From Acidobacteriota bacterium (GTDB taxonomy: Bacteria; Acidobacteriota; Terriglobia; Acidiferrales; UBA7541), in contig JAKAOH010000013.1 in the NCBI GenBank assembly GCA_021812285.1, forward strand, positions 1 through 36,190: a stretch of 36,190 nucleotides of DNA, given 5' to 3'. Positions 8,369 to 16,164 of the stretch are shown here, piece by piece. The notes below the pieces were generated by a model. The model searched no databases. It saw only the letters and a program-made list of their open reading frames with translations, and was not told where the DNA came from. The translations under genes were made by a program, and so were the position numbers. Position 1 is the stretch's first letter. Each line of letters begins with the position of its first letter.

Positions 8369-9115
8369 TTAGCGGATTTTTTCGCGGGCGGGGTCGCGAT
8401 CGAGATCGGTGATCGTTTCCTTGAAGGAGCTGTAACCGCGCTCGGCGTCTTTCAGCAGCCGGTCTTCCACGGCGCGGCGCAGATTTTCTAGGCGCGCTTC
8501 GTGGCTCGCCTGGAGCATGCGGAACGCCTCGACGAGCGATTGCTGGACGGCGGCGAGGGATTCGCGGGATTCAGTGCGGGCGTGGCGCAATTCCTCCTCG
8601 ACGCTCTCGTGCAGAGCGTCGAGCGAAGCAGCCACCTGATTTTGGACCTGGTTGAGCCGGTCCTCAATGGCGGCGCGCAGCTGCGGATTGGGCCCTCCCG
8701 GCTCGCCCTTGGCGCTCAGGCGGCTTTCGAGCCATTTGGCCAGGGTGTCGAACGTGCCGCGGAGTTCGGTGGCGAAACCGGAGAGCTTTTCGTCCACTTT
8801 GGCGCGGGTTTCGTCGCGCAACTCGGCAACGGAGGTATTCAGCGTCTGGTTACCGCTCTGCACGGCCGCGGCGAGCATCGCCGAAAGGCTCTGCTGGAGC
8901 GTATCGATCTTGGTGTTCATCGCGAAAAGTGGAGGCGCGATGGTATGCGAGAGCGCGTCATGCGCTCCGCCGGGATTATCCATCTGGAAGACGCGCACCG
9001 CTACGATCACCGCGACTGCGGCCGCCACAGCCGAGAAAATCAAAATGAGGGTGAGCAACACATCCCTCCGAGAGGTTTCCGACGAGAAAATAACACGGCG
9101 AGGCGAATGGTTCAA
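8369..9115 (-). CDS. Membrane-anchored coiled-coil protein
   Basis: 248 aa. One transmembrane helix lies at about residues 19-43 (VLLTLILIFSAVAAAVAVIVAV) after a short basic cytoplasmic tail. The rest is long, charged and helical with heptad-like Leu/Ala spacing (TKIDTLQQSLSAMLAAAVQ, ATELRGTFDTLAKWLESRL, IEDRLNQVQNQVAASLDAL, VEEELRHARTESRESLAAVQ). The layout recalls the anchor and coil part of RmuC or apolipoprotein-like proteins, but no nuclease domain is present. It lies 39 nt downstream of recR on the same strand and may be the last gene of the dnaX-ybaB-recR unit. Function unknown. Confidence 0.75.
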   Translation of the reverse strand: MNHSPRRVIFSSETSRRDVLLTLILIFSAVAAAVAVIVAVRVFQMDNPGGAHDALSHTIAPPLFAMNTKIDTLQQSLSAMLAAAVQSGNQTLNTSVAELRDETRAKVDEKLSGFATELRGTFDTLAKWLESRLSAKGEPGGPNPQLRAAIEDRLNQVQNQVAASLDALHESVEEELRHARTESRESLAAVQQSLVEAFRMLQASHEARLENLRRAVEDRLLKDAERGYSSFKETITDLDRDPAREKIR

Positions 9116-9154
9116 CGCCCCCTAATCAGTTCGTTAATGCCTTTTGCGCGCAGT

Positions 9155-9754
9155 TCATAGTTCACGCCTACCCTCCATCGCCTTGAGCATGGTGACTTCG
9201 TCGGCATATTCCAGCTCTGATCCGACCGGAATGCCCGTGGCGATGCGGGTGACGCGCAGGCCGAGCGGCTTGAGGAGCTTCGAAAGGTACATCGCGGTGG
9301 CTTCGCCCTCGGCGGTGGGGTTGGTGGCGATAATGATCTCCTCAACCGAGCCGCCTTTCAGCCGTTCAAGAAGACTTTTAATATTGAGCTGCTCGGGGCC
9401 GACGCCGCTGAGCGGGGAAAGCGCGCCGCCGAGCACGTGATAGAGGCCGTTGTACTGGCGGGTTTTTTCGATAGGGAGGATGTTGGTGGCCTCCTCGACC
9501 ACGCAGATCGTGCGGCGGCTGCGGCCCGGGCCGGAGCAGAAAAGGCAGGGATCGACGTCGGTGAGGTTGCCGCAGACCGAGCACTGATGGATGGATTCGC
9601 GGGCGGCACGAATGGCATCCGAGAGCGCGAGCGCCTGCGCGCGATCGGCGCGGAGCAGAAAAAACGCGAGACGCTGGGCAGTTTTCTGACCGATGCCGGG
9701 CAGATGCTTCAGTTCGTCTATGAGCCGGGAGACGGGAGCGGCGAAATCAGGCAT
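9155..9754 (-). CDS. recR: Recombination mediator protein RecR
   Basis: 199 aa, the usual length. Acts with RecO (RecFOR pathway) to load RecA on gapped DNA. Domains seen: a helix-hairpin-helix around [20 protein letters not shown] (residues 16-35), a four-cysteine zinc finger with Cys58, 61, 70 and 73 (CSVC...CLFC), then a Toprim domain starting ICVVEEATN (83-91) and continuing through [14 protein letters not shown], and the C-terminal Walker-like [20 protein letters not shown]-type end. It sits 30 nt after ybaB, in the classical dnaX-ybaB-recR order. Confidence 0.97.
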   Translation of the reverse strand: MPDFAAPVSRLIDELKHLPGIGQKTAQRLAFFLLRADRAQALALSDAIRAARESIHQCSVCGNLTDVDPCLFCSGPGRSRRTICVVEEATNILPIEKTRQYNGLYHVLGGALSPLSGVGPEQLNIKSLLERLKGGSVEEIIIATNPTAEGEATAMYLSKLLKPLGLRVTRIATGIPVGSELEYADEVTMLKAMEGRREL

Positions 9755-9784
9755 GGCGGGCCACCGGCGAGGCGAAGCGCGGGA

Positions 9785-10114
9785 TCAAAAGAGGCCTGGA
9801 ATCTTCAGCAAGTTGCCCACGCCGGGCAAGCCACCGGCCAGGCTCTTCATCTGATCGGAAAGCGCTTCGTCCACGCGGCGGCCGGCTTCATTGACCGCGG
9901 CGCGGACCAGCTCCTGCAGCATTTCCTGATCTTTCGCGGCGAAGACTTCCGGCTCGATCCTGACTTCGGTGATGACTTTCTGGCCGTTCATCTTCACGAC
10001 GACCATGCCGCCGCCGGAAGAGGCTTCCACCTGGACGGAATCAATCTGGTGTTGGAGTGATTCCTGCATTTGGCGGAACTGGGTGAGCATCTGCTGCAAG
10101 GCTTTCACTTCCAT
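9785..10114 (-). CDS. ybaB: Nucleoid-associated protein, YbaB/EbfC family
   Basis: 109 aa, the normal size. The family binds DNA as a tweezer-like dimer. Seen here: an N-terminal helix (LQQMLTQFRQMQESLQHQID), the strand region VEASSGGGMVVVKMNGQKVITEVRIEPEV, and the C-terminal helix ending in a Gly/Pro-rich tail (LAGGLPGVGNLLKIPGLF). It starts 2 nt after the dnaX stop and precedes recR by 30 nt, the order conserved across most bacteria. Confidence 0.96.
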   Translation of the reverse strand: MEVKALQQMLTQFRQMQESLQHQIDSVQVEASSGGGMVVVKMNGQKVITEVRIEPEVFAAKDQEMLQELVRAAVNEAGRRVDEALSDQMKSLAGGLPGVGNLLKIPGLF

Positions 10115-10116
10115 AG

Positions 10117-11991
10117 TCAGCTCTCCCCCGCGGGCTTGATCGCGGAAATTCTTCCTCCAAAACGTTCAAGCACCGCACGAACGGCCGGGTTTTCCTCGTA
10201 GCGGGCGTACAGATTTTCCGCCGCGGCACCGGAAGGCCGCGGCGAAGGTGCTGCATTCGTCGCCGTGGATTTCCGGCTGGAAGCCAGTTTAACACAGACG
10301 CGAAGCGGCTGGCCGAATACCTCGGCGGCAAGTGCGCGCAATCGTTCCAATCGTTCGCGCGTCTGGAGCATATCGACGAGAGAAGCCTGATCGCCGGGAA
10401 AATAGACCCGCAATTCGCCGCTGGAAACCTCCCATCGCGTCACTTGATCGAGCAGATAGCCGAGAAGTTTTTGCTGCGAATCGAACGCGGCGTCCTTGAG
10501 CGCCTGCACCTGCGCGCCATCGAGGCCTTCGGTTTCCACTTCCGTTGGTGCGGGGCGAGTTGCGGATACTTCGGCGGATTGTTGCGCTTCGGGCGCGGAC
10601 GGGGAATGCGAAACGCTTGGCGAAGCCGGCGCGGCCGGCACAGGCGCGGGCGCAGCGGTTGCAACCGGCGCCGGGCGCTCATTGCGCTCGGGCGGAGCGG
10701 CGGGCCGCGCGGGCGAGGGGACTGGCGCCGCAGGCGGAGCGGCGGAAAACGAAGCGCCGGATGAACGAGCGTGGCTCGGACCAGCGGACGGATTCCCCGA
10801 ACGCGCGGGCGACGGAGAAGGCGTGGGCGAGGATGGTCCCGCGGGACGTGGCGCCGGAATTTCACCGCGCAATTCGGCCAGCAGATCTTCAAGCGGCGCG
10901 AGACGCGCGGCGTTGACCATTCGCAAAAGCCCCATTTCGAGATGCAACCGCGGATCGGGCTGGCGACGAAGATCGGTTTGCGTGGATAGCAGAATCTGGA
11001 AGAAACGGGTCAAGTCCTCTTCGGTGAAGCGCGCGGCCTGGCGATCGAGGCGCGGGCGTTCGTCGGCGGAAGCGGCCACCATCGGCGAATCGGCTCCGGC
11101 GACGCGCACGACGAGCAGGTTGCGAACGTGACGAATCGCTTCGCGGCAGAAGGAATCGAGATTTTCGCCGCTCGAAATAATCTGGTGAACCAGGGCGAGC
11201 GCGCGCTGGGCGGAATTCGTGGCGACGGCCTCAACCATTTCGTCGAGCGCTTCCTCGCTCACCACGCCGAGCAGATCGCGCAACTCGCGATCGGTGACGG
11301 TGCGATCGCAATAGGCGATCGCCTGCTCGACGAGCGAAAGGGCGTCGCGCAAGCTGCCTTCGGCGGCGCGAGCGAGAACGGCGACGGCGGCCGGATCGAT
11401 TTCGAGGCCTTCGGCTTTGGTGACGCGCTCGAGCGAATCGGAAATTTCCCCGAACGAGAGCGAGCGGAAATGGAAATGCTGGGCGCGGGAACGGATGGTT
11501 TCCGGCAAGCTTTCCGGCGCAGTGGTGGCCAGAATGAAAATCACGCGTTCGGGCGGCTCTTCGAGCGTTTTGAGCAGCGCGTTCGAGGCTTCCTCGGTGA
11601 GCTGATGGGCTTCGTCGAGAATCACCACTTTGTAGCGGCCGACGGCGGGAGCGTAGCGGACCATTTCGCGCAATTCGCGAATCTGGTCAATGCCGCGATT
11701 CGAGGCGGCGTCGATTTCCAGAACGTCGAGCGACGTGCCGGCGGAAATTTCGCGGCAGCGGTCGCACTGGTTGCAGGGCTCGGGCGCGGGGCCTTTTTCG
11801 CAATTGAGCGCCTTGGCGAGGATGCGGGCGCTGGTGGTTTTGCCGACGCCGCGCACGCCGGAAAAAATGTACGCGTGCGCCACGCGGTTCGATTGGATCG
11901 CGTTTTGCAGCGTGCGCGTGACGTGCTGCTGGCCGACGACGTCGGCAAACGTCTGCGGCCGCCATTTGCGCGCTATGCCGAGATAGCTCAT
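10117..11991 (-). CDS. dnaX: DNA polymerase III subunit tau (gamma/tau clamp loader)
   Basis: 624 aa. Clamp-loader ATPase of the replisome. Start ATG 11991 (MSYLGIARKWRPQTFADVVGQ) is chosen because it matches the family's N-terminus; the open frame reaches 12141 but that extension crosses a dispersed repeat and the SRP RNA. Walker A is GVRGVGKTT at 45-53, zinc cysteines are at 64, 73, 76 and 79, Walker B with DEAH is at 126-129, and the sensor motif ILATTAPESLPETIRSR with its SRS/SRC-type arginine finger region follows. Residues of about 385-500 are a Pro/Ala/Ser-rich linker before the tau-specific C-terminal domain. I saw no A-rich slippery sequence in the linker, so a short gamma form by -1 frameshift is not supported. 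Confidence 0.96.
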   Translation of the reverse strand: MSYLGIARKWRPQTFADVVGQQHVTRTLQNAIQSNRVAHAYIFSGVRGVGKTTSARILAKALNCEKGPAPEPCNQCDRCREISAGTSLDVLEIDAASNRGIDQIRELREMVRYAPAVGRYKVVILDEAHQLTEEASNALLKTLEEPPERVIFILATTAPESLPETIRSRAQHFHFRSLSFGEISDSLERVTKAEGLEIDPAAVAVLARAAEGSLRDALSLVEQAIAYCDRTVTDRELRDLLGVVSEEALDEMVEAVATNSAQRALALVHQIISSGENLDSFCREAIRHVRNLLVVRVAGADSPMVAASADERPRLDRQAARFTEEDLTRFFQILLSTQTDLRRQPDPRLHLEMGLLRMVNAARLAPLEDLLAELRGEIPAPRPAGPSSPTPSPSPARSGNPSAGPSHARSSGASFSAAPPAAPVPSPARPAAPPERNERPAPVATAAPAPVPAAPASPSVSHSPSAPEAQQSAEVSATRPAPTEVETEGLDGAQVQALKDAAFDSQQKLLGYLLDQVTRWEVSSGELRVYFPGDQASLVDMLQTRERLERLRALAAEVFGQPLRVCVKLASSRKSTATNAAPSPRPSGAAAENLYARYEENPAVRAVLERFGGRISAIKPAGES

Positions 11992-12067
11992 CGGAGGAGC
12001 AGCCGCATTCTCGGCATGCCGGTTGCGGTGAGCGATTGAGGGTTTGCCCCCGGACGTGCTGTGGGGC

Positions 12068-12103
12068 GGCAATCGGGATGCTTCGCTTCGCTCAGCATGA
12101 CAG
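12068..12103. repeat. Dispersed palindromic repeat (AGCGAAGCGAAGC type)
   Basis: The stretch contains GCTTCGCTTCGC followed by CTCAGCATGACAG. Read on the minus strand it gives the peptide-like string CHAERSEASR, familiar as a spurious translation of a widespread intergenic repeat in acidobacterial and other soil genomes. The short arms ATGCT/AGCAT can pair. It lies between the SRP RNA and dnaX. Confidence 0.6.
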
Positions 12104-12115
12104 GAGTGGTCTGGA

Positions 12116-12219
<104 letters not shown>

Positions 12220-12469
12220 ACGGTGCAAAATCCTTGAGTCACGAAAGGCGAGTCTAGCACAGGGGTCAGAGGCGGGAAAGACAGCGTAGCTGATGGACGT
12301 TTGCCGTAGGGATTTCTCTTGTAGCGTGGAGAGGGTGGCAGAGTTTCGATTCTGGAACCTGGGGCGCAAGCCACGGCCTTGCGGCGGGACGGCTTGCGGT
12401 ATGCTGGCTATAGACATCCTCCCCTATTCGCAGCGCCAAGCTTGGCCCCAACGGGCATAGGAGGAAGGC

Positions 12470-13165
12470 ATGAGGCGGACTCTATCTATTTCCGCCGTGG
12501 CGCTGCTGGTGATGGGCCTTTGGGCCTCGCTGCCCGCTTACGGCAAACCCACCGTGCAGGTTTTTCGCGGCACCGAAATCCGGTTGGTGCTGCTCAACGG
12601 ATTGAGCACGAGCGTCAACCGGGACGGCGATCCCTTTGAAGCGATGGTCGCCGCGCCCGTTTTCCTGGGCAACCAACTGCTGATTCCGGCGGGAGCGCAC
12701 GTGAGCGGAGTGGTGGATCGCGTTTACCACACGAAACGATTCAACCTGATCCGCGGCCAGGCGGCGATGGTGCTGGAATTCAAATCCATCACTATCGGCG
12801 GCGTGCGGATTCCCTGCCAGATGAGCATCCTTTCCATCGAGAAAAGCGCGGAGAGCTCGAAACGGCGCAAGGATCTGAAAACGGAAGAGGGCGCCATCGT
12901 CCAGGAGAAACCCGACATCGTTGGCGACGTCGAGACCGCGGCCATCGGGACGGGCGGCGGAACGCTGGTGGGAGCGATTTTCAGCCACGTGGTTCGCGGC
13001 CTGGCGCTCGGGATGGCCGGCGGCGCGGCGTACGTGCTGATTCGCAAAGGCAAGAACGTGGAGTTGCCGGCGCATACCGCCTTCGACGTGAGGCTGGATA
13101 CGACGATCACGTTCCCGGAATCGCTGCTGAACGCGGCAACGGCGAAAACGGCGGTGGGGCAGTAA
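12470..13165 (+). CDS. Exported protein with TrbI/VirB10-like features
   Basis: 231 aa, ATG 12470 preceded by a strong Shine-Dalgarno (ATAGGAGGAAGGC). The N-terminal 25 residues are a clear signal peptide (LSISAVALLVMGLWASLPAYG). The mature part contains FRGTEIRLVLLNGLST, VFLGNQLLIPAGAHVSGVV and IGGVRIPCQMSIL, a pattern reminiscent of the beta-barrel part of TrbI/VirB10 (IPxG...V, solid Gly-Pro turns), but much shorter. A Gly-rich stretch near residue 160 (GTGGGTLVGAIFSH and LGMAGGAAYVL) is hydrophobic and may contact the membrane. No other secretion genes are nearby, so a conjugation role is not implied. Exact function unknown. It is convergent with the sigma-54 activator gene. Confidence 0.8.
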   Translation: MRRTLSISAVALLVMGLWASLPAYGKPTVQVFRGTEIRLVLLNGLSTSVNRDGDPFEAMVAAPVFLGNQLLIPAGAHVSGVVDRVYHTKRFNLIRGQAAMVLEFKSITIGGVRIPCQMSILSIEKSAESSKRRKDLKTEEGAIVQEKPDIVGDVETAAIGTGGGTLVGAIFSHVVRGLALGMAGGAAYVLIRKGKNVELPAHTAFDVRLDTTITFPESLLNAATAKTAVGQ

Positions 13166-13208
13166 GGGCAGTTCGAGACATCACAAGCTCATAGGAAAAC
13201 TGTCTTCA

Positions 13209-13261
13209 GGGACTGAAGTCCCCGATTTTGAGCGGGCTTTTGTCGGAGCTGAAGCTCCGAC
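13209..13261. repeat. Two tandem TGAA-loop hairpins between convergent genes
   Basis: Hairpin 1 (13209-13222): GGGAC, TGAA, GTCCC. Hairpin 2 (13242-13261): GTCGGAGC, TGAA, GCTCCGAC. The two share the same loop and are 19 nt apart. Such GGACTGAAGTCC and GAGCTGAAGCTC elements are dispersed in acidobacterial genomes as far as I recall. Placed between a plus-strand and a minus-strand gene end, they could act as a two-way terminator, though without a long T-tract. Confidence 0.6.
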
Positions 13262-13347
13262 CCCAAACGCACAACGCCCTGCGGTGGCATCTGGGTACCC
13301 GGTCGTCTTTCAGGTCAATCCGCTTGCCGTGTGTCGGACACGCAGCG

Positions 13348-14766
13348 TCATGCGGATTTCGGTTGTTTGGCTTTTAGCCGGGCTTCGCGCTTGAAGTAGC
13401 GGTAGAGGCTGGTGCGGCCGATGCCGAGGATTTGGGCGGCGCGGACGCGGTTGCCGGCGCAGAATTCGAGCACGCGAGAGATGTGCTGGCGTTTCACCTC
13501 TTCGATGGGGACGGGGCGCCATGTGTCGTCGAGATCGAGCGCGGCCGGATGCGGTTTCTGCAAGTGCGGCGGGAGATCGGCGATATCCATGAAGCTGGAT
13601 TCGGCGGTGAGGCAGGCGCTCGAAACGACGTTTTCGAGTTCGCGAACGTTTCCCGGCCAGTGGTAGCGCAGCAGGACGGCCTGGGCGCGGCGGGTGAGGC
13701 CGCGAACGTTCTTGCCGTAAGCCTGGTTGTACTTTTTCAGGAAAAACTGGACGAGCAAAGGTATGTCTTCGATGCGCTCGACGAGGCTGGGGACGCGGAC
13801 CTCGAGCGTGGAGAGGCGATAGAAGAGATCCTCGCGGAAACGGCCGGCCATCACTTCGGCGCGGAGATCGCGATTGGTGGCCGCGACCAGACGCACGTCC
13901 ACTTTGCGGACTTCGGGCGAGCCGACGCGCTGGATTTCCCGGTTTTCAATCACGCGCAACAGCTTCGACTGCATGCCGAGCGACATTTCGCCGATTTCGT
14001 CGAGAAACACCGTGCCGCCATTGGCGTATTCGAACAGGCCGGGACGCGTATCGGTGGCTCCGGTGAAAGCGCCGCGCACGTGGCCGAAGAGCTGGCTTTC
14101 GAGCAGGGTGTCCACGAGCGCCGAACAGTTGCAGACGGCGAAGCGCTGGGAAGCGACGGGGCTCAATTTGTGGAGGGCCCAGGCGACGAGTTCCTTGCCG
14201 CTGCCGGTGGGGCCGACGACGAGGACGTTGGTGAAATGGCGGGCGATTTTCTGGACGCGCTCGAAGACCTCGATGATGGCCGGGCTGCGGCCGACGATGC
14301 CGTGAAATTCCAGATGCGAGAGCAGACGGTCCTCGAGATCGCGGATGTGGGCGCGGCGGCCGAATTCCTCGCCGAGGCGTTCGAGCGTGCGCTCGAGATG
14401 GGCCCAGTTCACCGGATATTCGAGGAAATCGTAGGCGCCGCGCTTGATGGCATCGACGGCGAGTTCGAGCGGGCTGGCCGCGCCCATCAGGATGACGTAG
14501 ACGCCGGGATCGATTTCGAGAGCGCGCTCGAGAAATTCCATGCCGCTGGTTTCGCCGAGATTCATTTCGACCAGGGCGACGCGATGCTGGCCGTCGCGAA
14601 TGCGTTCGAGCGCCTGAGCGGGGCTTTGGGTTGCGAAAACGGGATAGCCGAGGCGCTCGAGATTTTCACCGATGGATTCGGCCGCGGCGATTTCCGCAGC
14701 GACGACGCAGATGGAAAGCGTTCGCCGCGCGGTGAGGATTGCGCGATCTTCAGCGAGAAGTGGCAT
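13348..14766 (-). CDS. Sigma-54-dependent activator (NtrC-type) with a degenerate receiver domain
   Basis: 472 aa. An N-terminal receiver-like domain (about residues 16-130) is followed by the AAA+ domain with Walker A GPTGSGKE (185-192), the sigma-54 contact loop GAFTGA (232-237), Walker B VFLDEI (253-258), and a C-terminal Fis-type HTH (NRVRAAQILGIGRTSLYRYF, about 441-460). It should open sigma-54 promoters. The receiver has lost its phosphorylation residues: the acidic pair is Ala-Ala (23-24), the acceptor Asp is Glu67, the Thr/Ser is Met94 and the Lys is Tyr117. So it is probably not a two-component target; control may come from another ligand or partner, or it may be constantly active. 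No histidine kinase is adjacent. Confidence 0.93.
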   Translation of the reverse strand: MPLLAEDRAILTARRTLSICVVAAEIAAAESIGENLERLGYPVFATQSPAQALERIRDGQHRVALVEMNLGETSGMEFLERALEIDPGVYVILMGAASPLELAVDAIKRGAYDFLEYPVNWAHLERTLERLGEEFGRRAHIRDLEDRLLSHLEFHGIVGRSPAIIEVFERVQKIARHFTNVLVVGPTGSGKELVAWALHKLSPVASQRFAVCNCSALVDTLLESQLFGHVRGAFTGATDTRPGLFEYANGGTVFLDEIGEMSLGMQSKLLRVIENREIQRVGSPEVRKVDVRLVAATNRDLRAEVMAGRFREDLFYRLSTLEVRVPSLVERIEDIPLLVQFFLKKYNQAYGKNVRGLTRRAQAVLLRYHWPGNVRELENVVSSACLTAESSFMDIADLPPHLQKPHPAALDLDDTWRPVPIEEVKRQHISRVLEFCAGNRVRAAQILGIGRTSLYRYFKREARLKAKQPKSA

Positions 14767-15078
14767 GTCCCGAAGACAGGCAAGAGCTGTACCAAATCCG
14801 GCGTGGTGTTACGAAGGCGGGCAGAGATCTATCGCTTTGAAACATCTATTGCCCTTCGGGAAAGCAAGTTAGGCCGTTTCGGAACGGCAGAGAAAGGCAC
14901 GCAAACCGGCTGAGGAAAGAGCGAAGGAGCGGGGAACCGCGTGTTCCACAATGAAACGATTCGTTTCAAAAAAGAGCTTTTGCCAGTGCGCGGAAGGCGG
15001 ACGGTTTCGCGCGAATTTGCGGCCTGAGTTGCCGTGGTGACGCAAGAGCGAAGGGGTGGTCTGAAGGAAGCAAGGCAG
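14767..15078. other. 312-nt intergenic region with a 17-bp palindrome
   Basis: No convincing gene on either strand. The only clear structure is a perfect inverted repeat TGAAACGATTCGTTTCA at 14952-14968, directly followed by six A. It lies 186 nt upstream of the sigma-54 activator start and 111 nt downstream of the PilZ-like gene, both on the minus strand. The arms resemble operators of LacI-type regulators, or, read on the minus strand, a hairpin preceded by a T-run. Confidence 0.5.
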
Positions 15079-15426
15079 CTAAGCGGCGTCGGAGGGTGCG
15101 CCGGCGGCGTCGGCGGAGGCGGAGAGTTCCTCTTCGCCCGGCCTGCGAAGTTCGAGTTTGCGAAGCATGACGCGGCACTCGGACTGGTTGGGTACGGAGG
15201 CGATCTGGACGACTCGATAGGCGACGGGCAGGGCAGGGAGGCTGAGACGGGAATCAATCAGGCGGAGAAAGACGAGCAGGCCTTCGCGGACGGGATGGCG
15301 GAGGTGGACGATGCGTTCGCCCTGCTGGCTGAGCTCGAGCGTGGCCTTTTCGACGAAGAAACTTTCAGCGACATCCCAGCCGGAGACTTCGACTCGGTAT
15401 TGCGAGGGTGGTGATTGCAGCTCCAT
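15079..15426 (-). CDS. Small PilZ-like protein
   Basis: 115 aa from the ATG at 15426 (MELQSPPSQYRVEVSGWD); the open frame continues to 15573, but the upstream part is Cys/Arg-rich and unlike the rest. The core (FFVEKATLELSQQGERIVHLRHPVREGLLVFLRLIDSRLSLPALPVAYRVVQI) has the alternating-strand pattern of a PilZ beta-barrel, but the RxxxR and DxSxxG c-di-GMP-binding motifs are not clearly present. Short proteins of this kind occur in acidobacteria. The C-terminus is Ala/Asp/Ser-rich. It is on the same strand as the sigma-54 activator, 312 nt upstream of it. Function only suggested. Confidence 0.6.
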   Translation of the reverse strand: MELQSPPSQYRVEVSGWDVAESFFVEKATLELSQQGERIVHLRHPVREGLLVFLRLIDSRLSLPALPVAYRVVQIASVPNQSECRVMLRKLELRRPGEEELSASADAAGAPSDAA

Positions 15427-15675
15427 TCCGTGGCCCGCGTCGAAGACAGCAGGCGCATTGCCAAAACGCGAGTAGAAACACAGAGGATCGCGGATGATGC
15501 GGAAAGAGCATGCTCCCGAGTGAAACAAATGTGGTGAAGCGGCCCATATTCTCGAAGAGATTCGATTTCGCATCGCGCGCGGGACGTCGCCGGCGAAGCG
15601 GCGGGCGCTCGTCGGAGTCTCGGAAAAGTGCTATACATTCCGCGATTGGAAATTCGTGAAAGGCAGGTGCGAACG

Positions 15676-16077
15676 ATGGATGGCACGATTCCGGAAAAGT
15701 ACATGGACCTGCTCACGTCCAAAAAGGCCTTCGCTCATCTGGGAACGCTGATGCCCGACGGTTCACCGCAGGTGACGCCGGTGTGGTGCGACTACGCCGA
15801 TGGCTTCGTGCGCATCAATTCGGCGAAGGGGCGCCAGAAAGACCGCAACATGCGGCGCGAGCCGCGGGTTTCGTTGTGCGTGACGGACCCGGAGAATCCC
15901 TACCGATACCTGGAGCTGCGCGGGAGCATCGTGGAAATCACCGAAACAGGAGCCGACGCCCACATCGACAGCCTGGCGAAAAAATATCTGGGTGTGGACA
16001 GCTATCCGTACCGGCAGGCGGCCGAGATTCGGGTGATGTACAAGATTCAAGTGGAAACGTCGAGCGGGATGGGATAG
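15676..16077 (+). CDS. PPOX-class flavin/F420-dependent oxidoreductase
   Basis: 133 aa from ATG 15676 (MDGTIPEKYMDLL), preceded by GAAAGGCAGG as a ribosome site; the longer open frame from 15628 starts in promoter-like sequence (TATACAT). Split-barrel fold: AHLGTLMPDGSPQVTPVWCDYADGF, then INSAKGRQKDRNMRREPRVSLCV, YRYLELRGSIVEI and the closing IRVMYKIQVE. This spacing matches the pyridoxamine 5'-phosphate oxidase-like proteins of the Rv1155/Rv2074 group that use F420 or FMN. The substrate cannot be told. It stands alone, convergent with the TIR gene. Confidence 0.85.
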   Translation: MDGTIPEKYMDLLTSKKAFAHLGTLMPDGSPQVTPVWCDYADGFVRINSAKGRQKDRNMRREPRVSLCVTDPENPYRYLELRGSIVEITETGADAHIDSLAKKYLGVDSYPYRQAAEIRVMYKIQVETSSGMG

Positions 16078-16164
16078 GACAGGCGCGAGAAACGGGCGCA
16101 GACCGGAGGCGGCGTCCGGCGGCCCACAGCGCGCCTGGCCGGAGGGCGGAACGGCTCGCGTCGC

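Noticed and set aside
10117-11991. Programmed -1 frameshift for a gamma form of DnaX
   Set aside because: The only A-run noticed (GAAAAAGG) is near the zinc-finger region, too early, and there is no slippery A-rich site in the linker.
12220-12300. A promoter for the SRP RNA (TGCTAGACT as extended -10)
   Set aside because: It lies about 30 nt before the RNA's 5' end and has no matching -35, so it was not annotated.
13432-14913. A 493-codon open frame on the plus strand
   Set aside because: It is antisense to the sigma-54 activator, whose motifs are perfect, and its product is a featureless Asp/Glu/Ala/Arg-rich string.
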